Shown: positions 41,819 through 52,497, counted from the stretch's first letter. The stretch: 64,000 bases of DNA from an uncultured Desulfovibrio sp. (GCA_910587035.1 CAJUMQ010000004.1:1-64000); one strand, 5' to 3'. The notes: a model not told the origin generated them from the sequence alone. Translations and numbers: made by a program.

Positions 41819-42307
41819 TCAGTCGGATTTTTTGGAGCGTTTCATGGCCACAGAACCGGTGCGCGCCACTTCCTTTATGCCAAAGCGCTGCAAAAGGCTT
41901 ATGATGGCCTCAAGTTTTTCAAAATCTCCTGTAGCCTCAATGGTCATTTCATTGTGGCTGACATCCACCACCTTGCAGCGGAATATCTCCACAGTGCGCA
42001 GTATCTCCCCTCGCGCGGCGCCCTCGGCCTGGACCTTGACAAACATCATGCCACGCTCAATGGCGGCCTGATCGGTAAACTCCATGACCTTGATGACAGA
42101 CACGATCTTGTGGAGCTGCTTCATAATCTGCTCCATAATCATGTTGTCACCCCAGGTGGTGATGGTCATATGCGAGACATTCTCTTCAAGAGCAGGCGCG
42201 ACATTGAGGGAATCGATATTAAAGCCTCTGCCACTGAACAGGCCCACCACCCGGGAGAGCACGCCGGGTTCGTTTTCTACCAGCACGGAAAGCACATGTC
42301 TCTGCAT
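41819..42307 (-). CDS. ilvN: Acetolactate synthase small (regulatory) subunit
   Basis: 162 residues, normal for IlvN/IlvH. The N-terminal ACT domain starts HVLSVLVENEPGVLSRVVGLFSGRGFNIDSLNVAP, the site where valine feedback binds, and the second half (EILRTVEIFRCKVVDVSHNEMTIEATGDFEKLEAIISLLQRFGIKEVARTGSVAM) is the C-terminal regulatory domain. It partners IlvB. AAGGA lies before the ATG. The gene follows ilvB by 66 bp. Confidence 0.95.
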   Translation of the reverse strand: MQRHVLSVLVENEPGVLSRVVGLFSGRGFNIDSLNVAPALEENVSHMTITTWGDNMIMEQIMKQLHKIVSVIKVMEFTDQAAIERGMMFVKVQAEGAARGEILRTVEIFRCKVVDVSHNEMTIEATGDFEKLEAIISLLQRFGIKEVARTGSVAMKRSKKSD

Positions 42308-42373
42308 CGGATCATCCTTGGGAGTGAAACAATTTAATCAGGCCGGCCCTTAACCGCCTTCCACAGAAAACCA

Positions 42374-44065
<1,692 letters not shown>

Positions 44066-44075
44066 GAACTTTCCT

Positions 44076-44312
44076 TTATTTACCTTGGTCTTCCTTTTTC
44101 AAGCGATCCAGAATATCCATAAGTTTAGTCTTGCCGTCCAGCTTCTGCTTTTTCAGCTGCTTCAGGCTCTGCTGCTCCGCCGGCGTGCGCACGCTCCTGC
44201 TCTCAAGCTTTTCGATCTGCTTTTCATACAACAGGTGGTCATCCCAAAGCGACTTCAGTTCCGGGTCTGTTTGCGAATACTTTTCAATCAGTTCAAGCTC
44301 ATGCTCATCCAT
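44076..44312 (-). CDS. DUF465 (YdcH-like) small protein
   Basis: 78 residues, helical and charged: ELELIEKYSQTDPELKSLWDDHLLYEKQIEKLE, then QQSLKQLKKQKLDGKTKLMDILD. This matches the DUF465 pattern ('H..Ld..I..le.....d..l..LKk.KL.lKd.i'). Members are small two-helix proteins of unknown function often located beside metabolic genes. It is 10 bp upstream of ilvB. Confidence 0.8.
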   Translation of the reverse strand: MDEHELELIEKYSQTDPELKSLWDDHLLYEKQIEKLESRSVRTPAEQQSLKQLKKQKLDGKTKLMDILDRLKKEDQGK

Positions 44313-44406
44313 GCGGAGACTCCCTTGTATTTTATCTTGTTAAACACCCATGTCCGGGCCTTTCGGCGCAGATGCGGATTACCGCTTCCGGCCACGCCAT
44401 GAAACG

Positions 44407-44721
44407 CTATATGGCGCCAAGCGTCATGCTGGCCGCGTATTCCGTGAGTGATTTGACCACAATCCGGTTTAAAAGCTCTATAGCCAGCAACACCACAATT
44501 GGTGAAAAATCCAGGCCGCCTGTATAGGTAAAGGGCAGCCATTTGCGCACGCGGTAAAAAACAGGCTCTGTAAGCATTCTCAGGGTGCGCACAATGGGGT
44601 TGTAGGGGTCTGGCCGCACCCAGGTGATGACGGCCGCAATCACGACAATCCAGAAATAGATGGTCAGCAGTGAGCCAAGCACAGTGGCTATGCCGCTCAA
44701 TATGTTAGCCATTAAAATCAT
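44407..44721 (-). CDS. YggT family membrane protein
   Basis: 104 residues with two YggT-type membrane segments: VLGSLLTIYFWIVVIAAVITWVRPDPYNPIVRTL and FSPIVVLLAIELLNRIVV, separated by EPVFYRVRKWLP. The PDPYNPIVR loop and 'GlDfSPIv' motif are those of the family, which in some bacteria takes part in osmotic tolerance or in envelope or division functions (YlmG in Gram-positives and plastids). The start ATG 44721 has GGGAG 5 bp upstream. It precedes the DUF465 gene by 94 bp. Confidence 0.85.
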   Translation of the reverse strand: MILMANILSGIATVLGSLLTIYFWIVVIAAVITWVRPDPYNPIVRTLRMLTEPVFYRVRKWLPFTYTGGLDFSPIVVLLAIELLNRIVVKSLTEYAASMTLGAI

Positions 44722-44766
44722 CAAATCTCCCGTGCGCCGCCATGGGCTTTCATGTTTTCGCGGCTG

Positions 44767-45435
44767 TTACTTTATGGCATCCAGGCCGAGCTCTTCAGCA
44801 AAACATGCGAAATCTGGCACATTTATATCTCCGGGGAGACCCTTGTGCCCAAAGGCGGCGAATTTGGCCCCGGCCGCCCGGGCGGCCTCCCCATCATCGC
44901 TGCTATCCCCCACAAACAGTATATGTTCCGGTCTTGCTGCCCATGCCCCGCATATTAGCCGCACACCCTCGGGTGATGGTTTGGGCAGGGCTTTTGATGC
45001 TGATATTACAGGATCAAAATAGGCCGTCAGGCCAAAAAAGTCCAGAACCCTGTCAATTCCAAAATCCGTGCGGTTGGTATCCACAGCCAGCAGCAGCCCG
45101 GCCGCCATTGCTGCCTTGATGAAGTTGCCGAAATCGGGCATCAGGCGAATATGGGGCAGCACATCGCGGTCATAGACCAGCCCCTCCCGCAGCGCCTCTG
45201 GTATGCGCCAGTGCAGCTCCCCGGGCACCATGCGGCGCAGGGCCTGTTCGGATGTGGCCATAAAGGCATAGCTCTCCTGCTCGCTGGTCATGGGCGGCAG
45301 ATCCAGATATTTCAGAAGGAGGTTGTAAAACTGCCTGTTGGCGTCCTCCGAATCGATCATCACCCCGTCGCAGTCAAATATTATGCCCTTGATACCGTCT
45401 GGGAAAAGCCTTTGGAGATTGTCGGAAAGTTTCAT
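44767..45435 (-). CDS. HAD-superfamily hydrolase (phosphoglycolate-phosphatase-like)
   Basis: About 222 residues. Motif I is IIFDCDGVMIDSED with nucleophile Asp at about 21; motif II is LAVDTNRTDFG (Thr/Asn in place of the more usual Ser/Thr); Lys in ASKALPKPSPEGV; motif IV is ILFVGDSSDDGEAARAAGAKFAA. A helical cap lies between I and II, as in subclass I. The substrate is unknown. The start at 45435 overlaps the previous gene's stop as ATGA, indicating coupling. Confidence 0.85.
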   Translation of the reverse strand: MKLSDNLQRLFPDGIKGIIFDCDGVMIDSEDANRQFYNLLLKYLDLPPMTSEQESYAFMATSEQALRRMVPGELHWRIPEALREGLVYDRDVLPHIRLMPDFGNFIKAAMAAGLLLAVDTNRTDFGIDRVLDFFGLTAYFDPVISASKALPKPSPEGVRLICGAWAARPEHILFVGDSSDDGEAARAAGAKFAAFGHKGLPGDINVPDFACFAEELGLDAIK

Positions 45436-46253
45436 ATATCCCGCCATGCGATCCAGATGCGGGGGCAGCCATAGACATTGCCCCCAAACGCCATTCCGGC
45501 ATGACGCCAGGGGCCAGGCACCTGGCTGATGGCGGCTCTGGCCGCCCTGAAGCCGGACCCCAGTTCTGGCGCATCCGCAAATTCAAAATATTCTTCGAGT
45601 TCCCTGCCCATCTCCCCCTCCGCAAGGATGGGGACCTGCGCCGGAATGAATGGCAGGGCATTTGTCACACAGATTTTCCAGGATGGCAGCATGGCGAAGG
45701 CATCGTCAGTCTCAACCCCCGCGACCTGCTCCGGATTTTCATGCAGGCAGGCTGTGAGCTCAAGGCCTGCCCTGTCGCAGGCGCTGGCAAGCTGTTCAAT
45801 CCTGGCGAGGTTCTCCTCCAGAGCCAGAAGCCAGAGCAGCGTTTTCTGGGCGTGCTCAAGCCAGAGCGTGCGCCCCTGGCCGCCGCTGGCCTGGCCATCC
45901 ACAGCAAAAGCGCCAAGACTGCCCATTTCATCCCGCAGGCCAATCTCCTCGCCGATGGCTGAATTTGCGCAAAGCAGACGCATGCGCTCGGCATCGGCCA
46001 GGCTCATCTCCCCAAGTTCGCGCAAAATGGCGTCCGCCACTGCTTCCGCATGGGGATAATCGGGCGGGAGCCATGCCGCGCCAGCCTCAAACCCGCTACA
46101 ACCAGGCCAGAGGGAACGCAGTCCTGGCAGGACGCCGTCGGGGCAGCCGACCTTTCTGCCCGCAGACAAATAAGGCAGTCTTATGCAGAGGGCAGCCGGA
46201 TCTATGGTGATGCAGTCGCCAGTTTCGGAAATTTTAACGCTTGCCGGTTTCAT
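45432..46253 (-). CDS. Protein of unknown function
   Basis: About 273 residues, soluble. No family recognised. The N-terminal third is beta-like with CIRLPYLSAGRKVGCPDGVLPGLRSLWPGCSG, the middle is helical (RTLWLEHAQKTLLWLLALEENLARIEQLASACDRA), and the C-terminus has AGMAFGGNVYGCPRIWIAWRDI. It contains seven or more Cys, unusual for a cytoplasmic protein of this size and perhaps metal or iron-sulfur binding. Start at ATG 46253 or 46298 (the latter would add a hydrophobic stretch MALALAGC that looks like a weak lipobox). It overlaps the HAD gene, so the two are probably translated together. Confidence 0.6.
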   Translation of the reverse strand: MKPASVKISETGDCITIDPAALCIRLPYLSAGRKVGCPDGVLPGLRSLWPGCSGFEAGAAWLPPDYPHAEAVADAILRELGEMSLADAERMRLLCANSAIGEEIGLRDEMGSLGAFAVDGQASGGQGRTLWLEHAQKTLLWLLALEENLARIEQLASACDRAGLELTACLHENPEQVAGVETDDAFAMLPSWKICVTNALPFIPAQVPILAEGEMGRELEEYFEFADAPELGSGFRAARAAISQVPGPWRHAGMAFGGNVYGCPRIWIAWRDI

Positions 46254-46420
46254 AGGCCTGAAACAATATATGTTGCAGCCGGCAAGCGCAAGTGCCATAT
46301 GGACAGGGCAACGGCCATGCCAGGCATGGGTAAAATTGCCCCCTGGTTATGGGAAGGCATATATAAAAATTGCACATGCCTCCCCATTCCAGCGGAATGC
46401 CAATTGCCACTGGCACGACA

Positions 46421-47605
46421 TCAGGCGTTTTGCGCCCTGATCATCTTTGTGTAGCCCACAAGGTAAAATGCGCCCACAAGCATCACAAGCACGGCGCCGA
46501 TCTGGCCAAGCCCCATGTAACTGGCCCATCCCATGATCAGTGGGAACACTGTGCCGCCAAAAAGGCCCATGATCATGAGGCCGGATACCTCATTGGCTTC
46601 ATTGGGACGCCGCAAAAGCGCCTGCGCCACAATGATGGGGAAGACATTCGCGTTGCCCAGACCAAGGAGAATCACGCAGATATAAAGAAGCGCCGCGGAA
46701 TGCAGGAACAGCCACCCCACCAGACCAAGGGCGAGAAAAATGGTGCTGCCGAAAAAGAAAATCCGTGAAGAGAACTTCTGGAGGGCGCCAGCGCCGACAA
46801 GGCTGCCAATGAGGCGGCATAGAAAGTAGATGCTGACGGCATAGCCGGCGTCTCCCAGGCTCATGCCGCAGCGCTCCATGAAGAGACGCGGGGCTGTGGT
46901 GATGATGCCCACGTCAATACCTACATGGCAGATGATGCCAAGGAATGACAGAAATACCAGCTTGTCGCCAAGAAGCCTGATACATTCCCGGAAGCCGGAG
47001 ACCTTGTCCGACTTTTCGCGCACAACGCGGGTAATATGAAGCCACGCGTAAAGAACGGCGCCCACAACGGCATAGACCAAAAAGACAACGCGCCAGCCAT
47101 AGCCAAAGTTCGGCACAATCATGGCAGCGCCCCAGGCGCAGATAACTGGTCCTGTAAAGGCCGTCAGCGCCTTGATAAACAGGCCGAAGGTCATGGCGCT
47201 GGCCAGTTTGTCATCCGGCACGATATTGCTTACCAGCGGAAAGAGGGATGTCTGGCTGATTGTATTGCCTATGCCAAGCAGGGAAAACGCGATGAGCATC
47301 AGGGCATAGGATTCCCCAAACAGGGGTATGATCACGGCCAGCAGGTTCACGGCAATGCTGACGAGCACAGTGTTTTTTCTGCCGATGCGGTTCATCAGCA
47401 GGGCGGATGGAACTGAGAAGATGAGGAACCAGAAAAAGAGAAGGGAGGGGAAGACGTTGGCCTCGGCATCCGTGAGACTCAGCGCCTTTTGCACATAGTT
47501 GGTGGCAATGCCGATGATGTCAACGAATCCCATTACCAGAAAACAGAGCAGAACTGGAACAAGGACGAGAATATTAACTTTTGGGGCAGTACTGTCGGCA
47601 CTCAT
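46421..47605 (-). CDS. MFS sugar permease (FHS/FucP-like) beside glucokinase
   Basis: 395 residues, 12 membrane segments. The N-terminal GFVDIIGIATNYVQKALSLTDAEANVFPSLLFFWFLIFSVPSALLMNRIGRKNTVL resembles the fucose/glucose/galactose:proton symporter group (FHS). It has GIGNTISQTSLFPLVSNIVPDDKLAS and NVFPIIVAQALLRRPNEANEVSGLMIMGLFGGTVFPLIMG. The substrate is probably a hexose because the gene directly follows glucokinase (24 bp). Start at ATG 47605, with AAGGA 8 bp upstream. Cells would take up glucose by this permease and phosphorylate it by the kinase. Confidence 0.75.
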   Translation of the reverse strand: MSADSTAPKVNILVLVPVLLCFLVMGFVDIIGIATNYVQKALSLTDAEANVFPSLLFFWFLIFSVPSALLMNRIGRKNTVLVSIAVNLLAVIIPLFGESYALMLIAFSLLGIGNTISQTSLFPLVSNIVPDDKLASAMTFGLFIKALTAFTGPVICAWGAAMIVPNFGYGWRVVFLVYAVVGAVLYAWLHITRVVREKSDKVSGFRECIRLLGDKLVFLSFLGIICHVGIDVGIITTAPRLFMERCGMSLGDAGYAVSIYFLCRLIGSLVGAGALQKFSSRIFFFGSTIFLALGLVGWLFLHSAALLYICVILLGLGNANVFPIIVAQALLRRPNEANEVSGLMIMGLFGGTVFPLIMGWASYMGLGQIGAVLVMLVGAFYLVGYTKMIRAQNA

Positions 47606-47629
47606 ATTATCCATCCTTTTTAAGAATTA

Positions 47630-48631
47630 TCACTGATCCATGGTCCCCTCACGCCTTTCCACTTCCTGCTGGCCAAAGCGCGCGGCTCCCCATAGTCCGC
47701 TGTTTGTATCCTCCATCAAATGCACCGGGATGCCCCGCAGCAGGTCGCCCCAGTGGGCGCTGCCATGCGGCGCGTTATAGAGCTCATCCTGGAAATGGCC
47801 GCAGGAAATGACCAGCGGATTTTGCGCGGCAATGCCACCCGCTATCCAGAGCCCCCCCACGCACATGGTGGAAAGCATCCAGTTGCGGCAGACGCGGGCA
47901 TAGAGACGGGAATACCAGCGCAGTGTGCGCGAATCCTTGCTCAGATACTGGGCGCCCACCTGTGGCGGCGAAAGCTTTTCGCCGGTCAGATATTCATGCA
48001 GCATGGCAAGTCCGCTGCCGGTAACTGTCTCGTCACCGGTGGCATAGGGAATTTTGCGCCTGATGCGCATAAATGTATGGAAGTCATTTTCTGCTCCATT
48101 GACAAATGGGAAGGCGGCATGGCCGTTTTCCGAGGCCACAGCCATCCAGTTGGTGGTTTTGACCCTGTCTCTGCCATCCAGAGGCACAAGAATTGCCTGG
48201 CCAAGTCCGGTGCCGGCGCCAATGACGGCCCGCACTCCATAAATTTCAGTGTTTTTGGGTCCATAGACCACCCTGGCCTTTTCGCCCTCCCCGCTGACCG
48301 CCGCGTAGGCCTGCGCCATAAAGTCATTGATGATGAAAAAGCGCTTATTCTTTGTGTTCAGCTGGCTGACATCCAGCTCCAGGTCGGCGTTGCTCAGGCG
48401 CCCGCGCACACATTCATCCACTGGCCCGGCAATGGCGATGCAAACAGCATCCGCCTTGTCCACGCTGGTGCCCAGCTCCTTTTCCATGGCCGCCAGCAGG
48501 TTGTCAATGGCAGCGATGGAGCCGGTTTCCACCCATGCCACCCTGTCCATTGTGACTCTGCTTTTTGCCAGTCTGAACAGGCCCAACCGGCAGTTGGTGC
48601 CACCAATGTCAGCCGCGATGATGAGAGCCAT
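47630..48631 (-). CDS. glk: Glucokinase (Glk family)
   Basis: 333 residues. The phosphate-1 loop is IIAADIGGTNCRLGLFRL, the phosphate-2 region VCIAIAGPVDE, the substrate loop FFIINDFMAQAYA (catalytic Asp), VIGAGTGLGQAIL and SENGHAAFPF (Glu/His of the sugar site), and the C-terminal VGGLWIAGGIAAQNPL. This is the Proteobacterial Glk type, not ROK. ATP + glucose gives glucose-6-phosphate. ATG 48631 follows GGAGGAGC closely; ATG 48643 would lack a site. It is the first gene of a glk-permease operon with a TATAAT box upstream. Confidence 0.9.
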   Translation of the reverse strand: MALIIAADIGGTNCRLGLFRLAKSRVTMDRVAWVETGSIAAIDNLLAAMEKELGTSVDKADAVCIAIAGPVDECVRGRLSNADLELDVSQLNTKNKRFFIINDFMAQAYAAVSGEGEKARVVYGPKNTEIYGVRAVIGAGTGLGQAILVPLDGRDRVKTTNWMAVASENGHAAFPFVNGAENDFHTFMRIRRKIPYATGDETVTGSGLAMLHEYLTGEKLSPPQVGAQYLSKDSRTLRWYSRLYARVCRNWMLSTMCVGGLWIAGGIAAQNPLVISCGHFQDELYNAPHGSAHWGDLLRGIPVHLMEDTNSGLWGAARFGQQEVERREGTMDQ

Positions 48632-48654
48632 ATGCTCCTCCATGTAAAATTGAA

Positions 48655-48722
48655 ATTATAACGGGCACATTTCCCCAGCCCTATTTTAAATTGACAAAAA
48701 GCCATCCTGTGGCAAGTGTCAA
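48655..48722 (-). promoter_or_regulatory. Promoter region of the glk operon with an inverted repeat
   Basis: On the minus strand TATAAT (48660-48655) fits a -10 box, with only a weak -35 17 bp upstream. TTGACA (48691-48696) and TGTCAA (48717-48722) form an inverted repeat further upstream, and GGGACTTG with CATGTCCC form another at about 48733-48760. Weak -35 plus nearby inverted repeats suggest an activator. The rest of the gap up to 48948 holds repeat copy C. Confidence 0.4.
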
Positions 48723-48856
48723 TATCGCGCTGGGACTTGTCATAAATTTTCATGTCCCTGCCAGGACAATCCCCTGTATAAATCCAGCAATTATGCCCGG
48801 TTTTTACTGGAGGAAAAAACCTGGTCTTCACCTGGCGCGCACCGGCCCTGACGCCA

Positions 48857-48897
48857 CGCAATCCCTTTTCGGGATTGCTACAATTGTCGCTTGACGC
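48857..48897 (+). repeat. Dispersed palindromic element, copy C (core only)
   Basis: CGCAATCCC-TTTTC-GGGATTGC at 48857-48878, followed by TACAATTGTCGCTTGACGC up to 48897, matches copy A at 14060-14100 (CGCAATCCC-TAATC-GGGATTGC and CTATTGTCGCTTGACGC). The outer parts of the element are missing. It lies about 50 bp upstream of the thiouridylase-like gene. Confidence 0.6.
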
Positions 48898-48948
48898 TAC
48901 CTGCCCAGGTGGCTTGCGCATGGGTGCTCCTTTGCGTAAAAGACTGCC

Positions 48949-50034
48949 ATGACAAACAAGCCCGATGTGATTCTGCTTTTTTCCGGAGGTCTGGACAGCA
49001 TTCTGGCGGCCAGACTGCTCATGACCCAGGGACTCAAGGTAACCTGCCTGCATCTTCTTTCCCCCTTTTTTGGCAATGCGGACAAGGTGGCCCACTGGCG
49101 CGGTATTTATGGTCTTGACATTGTCTGCGATGATGTGGGTTCCGAATTTGCAGCCATGCTGGCCAATGTTCCGCCGCATGGCTTTGGCAAGACATTGAAC
49201 CCTTGCGTGGACTGCAAAATTCTGCAAATCACCAGGGCTGCCGCCTGGATGCGCGAGACCGGGGCGGCCTTCATCGCCACGGGCGAGGTGCTTGGCCAGC
49301 GGCCCATGTCCCAAAGGGGGGACATGCTCAACCACATTCCCAAAAAGGCGGGGCTTGACGGCAAAATTCTGCGGCCGCTCTGCGCCAGGCTGCTGGAGCC
49401 CACAGAAGCCGAAACATCAGGCCTGGTGGACAGATCCGCGCTGCTGGGCATATCCGGGCGCGGACGCAATGGCCAGCTTGACCTGGCCAGGGAGTTTGGC
49501 CTGGCGGAAATCCCCACACCGGCCGGTGGCTGCCGCCTGACGGAGAAGGAGAACAGCCGCCGCTACTGGCACACCCTGAAAAAACACCTTGCAGCCGGGG
49601 CGAACATTGATTTGACAGCCCTGCAGCAGGATCTTGCCCTGGCAAATCTGGGGCGGCATTTTATTGCAGGCAAAGAGCCGGAAAGCATACTTTGCATAGG
49701 CCGCAATGCAGCGGACAATGCCGCCCTGCTGGCAGCCCGGCGCGATGGGGACCTGACGCTCAAGCTTGCGAGAATGCCCGGGCCCATAGCTCTTGCCAGA
49801 AATGGCGCTGCATGGACGGAGGCGCAATTGCGCCTGGCAGCATCCTGGCTTGCGTCCTATTCCCCCCGGGCCATGGCCGCAAAAACACCGGTGCGTGTTG
49901 GCATCAGGCCTGGTGATATGCTTTTTGATGTCCTGCCGCAAAAACCCGGCAGTGAATGCGAGCTGCCGGACTGGGAGACAACCCGGGCAGAAATCCGGGC
50001 CTTCGCGGCAGCCGCCAGGAGGCAGCCCAGCTGA
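48949..50034 (+). CDS. PP-loop ATP pyrophosphatase, MnmA/ThiI-like (tRNA thiolation type)
   Basis: 361 residues. The PP-loop is LLFSGGLDSILAA at the N-terminus. Then follow NPCVDCKILQITRAAAWM (Cys-x2-Cys, like the NPC.xCN catalytic Cys of MnmA), FIATGEVLGQRPMSQRGDML and PTPAGGCRLTEKENSRR with a second Cys. This is a diverged relative of tRNA 2-thiouridylase, seen in sulfate reducers next to tRNA or translation genes; the substrate tRNA position is unknown. The long C-terminal half (about 200-361) differs from MnmA and lacks its barrel. A role in tRNA sulfur modification is probable. Confidence 0.7.
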   Translation: MTNKPDVILLFSGGLDSILAARLLMTQGLKVTCLHLLSPFFGNADKVAHWRGIYGLDIVCDDVGSEFAAMLANVPPHGFGKTLNPCVDCKILQITRAAAWMRETGAAFIATGEVLGQRPMSQRGDMLNHIPKKAGLDGKILRPLCARLLEPTEAETSGLVDRSALLGISGRGRNGQLDLAREFGLAEIPTPAGGCRLTEKENSRRYWHTLKKHLAAGANIDLTALQQDLALANLGRHFIAGKEPESILCIGRNAADNAALLAARRDGDLTLKLARMPGPIALARNGAAWTEAQLRLAASWLASYSPRAMAAKTPVRVGIRPGDMLFDVLPQKPGSECELPDWETTRAEIRAFAAAARRQPS

Positions 50035-50197
50035 CACCGCCATAAAATCGCTGTTTGCGCATACTTGCCAAAACGGCTGACGTATTTATCTTGTGTATGG
50101 CAGGAAAATGCATGGCGCAGACCAGGGCCGGCAGCGCGGCGCTGGCCTGTCCGCATGCCTTGCGGGTCACTGCCAAGCATGTTATCTGAATACATCC

Positions 50198-50281
50198 GCG
50201 AGGGTGGCGGAACTGGTAGACGCACTGGACTTAGAATCCAGCGCCATTGGCATGGGGGTTCAAGTCCCCCCCTTCGCACCA
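50198..50281 (+). tRNA. tRNA-Leu (anticodon UAG)
   Basis: 84 nt with an encoded CCA. Acceptor GCGAGGG pairs with CCTTCGC (one G-U); the D arm carries GGTGGCGGAACTGGTAGACGC; anticodon stem CTGGA/TCCAG with loop CTTAGAA and TAG at 50232-50234; a long variable arm typical of leucine tRNA; T-loop GTTCAAGTC. It reads CUA (and by wobble CUG) codons. No integrase gene lies beside it. Confidence 0.97.
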
Positions 50282-50313
50282 AATATACGGAAATGCCCCA
50301 AAAGGAGCCATAA

Positions 50314-51681
50314 GTGGACTATAAGACAGAAGAACTTTCACCGGTGGAAAAAAAGATAACAGTAACTGTGCCCCCGCAGGAGGTTGACGCGGCCATCGCT
50401 GCTTCTGTGGCGCTTCTTGGCAAGTCCGTGCAACTGGATGGCTTCAGAAAGGGCAAGGCGCCGGCAAAAATGGTGGAAAAGCATTTCCATGACCGCATCT
50501 ACAACGAGGCGCGTGAGGATCTCATAAGCGCCCAAATTAATGATGTGCTGCAAAATCTGGATGTGGCGCCTGTTGCAGGCATCGATATAAAAGGCGCGGA
50601 CAAGCCCCTGGAAAAGGGCCAGGAATATGTCTATACCATGCAGTTTGAGACGCTGCCCCAGTTTGATCTGCCCAATTATGAGGGCATGGAGGCCGAGGAG
50701 GAAAAGGCCGAGGTCAATGAGGAGGAGCTGAAGAAGGTATTTGACCGCTTTGTGCGCCGCAATGCCAAAATAACGCCTGTGGAGGGGATTGCCCCGCCCA
50801 AGGATGGCCAGATTGCCAACATCGATTTTGACGCTTTTGAAAATGGCGAGCCCATTGCCGACCTCAAAACCGTGAATTTCGATCTTGAGCTTGGCGCCAA
50901 TCATGCGCTCCCTGAATTTGAGGCCATTGTCAAGGGTATCCCTGTGGGCAATACGGGCGAGGGAGAGGTGCATTTCCCCGACGATTTCATCGATGAGAAA
51001 ATCGCGGGCAAGACGCTCACCATGAAGGTAAGGGTCAATGCTGTAAAAGAGCTCAAGCTGCCGGTTCCTGATGACGAGTTCGCCAAAAAGGTCGGCTACC
51101 AGAGCCTGGCGGACATGAATGAAAAGCTCAGGGCCAACTACCTCAAGACCATAAAGGACATAAACAAAAGCGTCACCCAGAAAAAGCTTCTGGACCAGCT
51201 ATTGAAAATGACCGACTTCCCCCTGCCTTCAAAACTGGTGCAAATGCAGTCCCGTCTCATTCTCACTGACATGGCCGCGCGCATGGAGAGGCAGGGCAAG
51301 AGCATATCCTCTCTTGGCAAGACACTGGATGAGCTTCTGGAGGAAGTGCGCCCGCAGGCCGAGGCCATGGCCAGAAACCAGGTGCTGCTGCTCTCCATTG
51401 CCAAAAAGGAAAATCTGGATGTGCCCCAGGAGCAGGTCAACATGAGCATCTTTTATGACTGCCTCCGCAATGGGGATGATTTTCAGCAGACGCTGGAAAG
51501 CATGCGCCGCAATGGCATGATCTATGAGTATCGCGACAGGATGATTGCGGACAAGGCCATGGATCTTGTTTATGAAAGAGCCAATATCAAGATGGTCGAG
51601 CCGGCAGCGGCCAGCGGAGATGAGGGGGGGACAGTTCCGCCTGCTTCAGATGCAGCCGCCACGGATGGAGCGGCGCAATAG
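50314..51681 (+). CDS. tig: Trigger factor (ribosome-associated chaperone and peptidyl-prolyl isomerase)
   Basis: 455 residues. The N-terminal ribosome-binding domain has the signature GFRKGKAPAKMVEKHF (GFRxGKxP, residues about 44-60). The FKBP-type PPIase domain (about 150-240) has PPKDGQIANIDFDAFENGEPI and reduced active-site features. The rest is the helical substrate-binding arm. The C-terminal 20 residues are acidic-hydroxyl rich and disordered (GGTVPPASDAAATDGAAQ). The start is GTG 50314 with AAGGAG 6 bp upstream, 32 bp after the tRNA gene. First gene of tig-clpP-clpX-lon. Confidence 0.96.
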   Translation: MDYKTEELSPVEKKITVTVPPQEVDAAIAASVALLGKSVQLDGFRKGKAPAKMVEKHFHDRIYNEAREDLISAQINDVLQNLDVAPVAGIDIKGADKPLEKGQEYVYTMQFETLPQFDLPNYEGMEAEEEKAEVNEEELKKVFDRFVRRNAKITPVEGIAPPKDGQIANIDFDAFENGEPIADLKTVNFDLELGANHALPEFEAIVKGIPVGNTGEGEVHFPDDFIDEKIAGKTLTMKVRVNAVKELKLPVPDDEFAKKVGYQSLADMNEKLRANYLKTIKDINKSVTQKKLLDQLLKMTDFPLPSKLVQMQSRLILTDMAARMERQGKSISSLGKTLDELLEEVRPQAEAMARNQVLLLSIAKKENLDVPQEQVNMSIFYDCLRNGDDFQQTLESMRRNGMIYEYRDRMIADKAMDLVYERANIKMVEPAAASGDEGGTVPPASDAAATDGAAQ

Positions 51682-51745
51682 GCCAGCTCATCCGGCTCCC
51701 AATTCCATCTGGCTATCGCCTGGCGACACCGGCCAGCCCCGGATC

Positions 51746-51779
51746 GGACATCTATTGTTGTCCGGCGCCATCTGGCGCC
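51746..51779 (+). other. Two adjacent hairpins between tig and clpP
   Basis: GGACA (51746)-TGTCC (about 51763) and the perfect palindrome GGCGCCA-TC-TGGCGCC (51764-51779) lie in the 206-bp gap between tig and clpP. There is no T-run. They could be processing sites or an attenuator that sets clpP expression relative to tig. Confidence 0.4.
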
Positions 51780-51887
51780 GCCATTCCGGATTCACTATCA
51801 CCGCGAAAGCGCCAGATCCGGGCTTGCGCAAATCCCGACCTGGCGCGCGGCTATTCCCCTGCATAAAATGTTACAGGAGTAGTCATA

Positions 51888-52496
51888 ATGACGCTTATAC
51901 CAACAGTCATTGAAACCACAGGCAGGGTTGAACGCGCATACGACATATATTCGCGCCTTCTGAAGGATCGCATTATCCTGCTTGGCACCGAAATAAATTC
52001 CGCTGTTGCATCCTCCATATGCGCACAGCTTCTGTTTCTGGAATCCCAGGATCCGGAAAAGGAGATAAATCTCTACATCAACTCCCCCGGCGGCTCGGTG
52101 ACCGCTGGGCTGGCCATATATGACACCATGCGCTACATCAATTCCCCGGTTTCCACTGTCTGCATGGGCATGGCGGCCAGCATGGGGGCATTTCTTCTGG
52201 CAGCCGGTGAAAAAGGCATGCGCTATGCCCTGCCCAACTGCCAGATAATGATCCATCAGCCCTCCGGCGGCTTTAGCGGCCAGGCCACAGATATTGAAAT
52301 TCACGCCAGAAACATTCTCAAACTCAAGGCAAAGCTGAACCGCATACTTGCGGAAAATACCGGCCAGCCCTATGAAGAGGTGGAGCGTGCCACGGAGAGG
52401 GACAATTTCCTTTCTCCGGAGGAGGCCATGGAATTCGGCATCATTGACAAGCTGCTTGTATCCCGCCGCGATATGGCCGCGGACAAGGAAGAATAA
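51888..52496 (+). CDS. clpP: ATP-dependent Clp protease proteolytic subunit
   Basis: 202 residues with the catalytic triad at canonical places: Ser98 in GMAASMGAF, His123 in MIHQPSGG and Asp172 in ATERDNF. It has LYINSPGGSVTAGLAIYDTM. The serine peptidase forms two heptameric rings and pairs with ClpX, encoded 1 bp downstream (ATG 52498 right after the TAA). Numbering agrees with E. coli, so the start ATG 51888 is well supported. Confidence 0.97.
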   Translation: MTLIPTVIETTGRVERAYDIYSRLLKDRIILLGTEINSAVASSICAQLLFLESQDPEKEINLYINSPGGSVTAGLAIYDTMRYINSPVSTVCMGMAASMGAFLLAAGEKGMRYALPNCQIMIHQPSGGFSGQATDIEIHARNILKLKAKLNRILAENTGQPYEEVERATERDNFLSPEEAMEFGIIDKLLVSRRDMAADKEE

Positions 52497-52497
52497 A

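Noticed and set aside
50198..50281. tRNA-Leu as an integration site of a genomic island
   Set aside because: No integrase, no direct repeat of its 3' end, and the following tig-clpP-clpX-lon genes are core.
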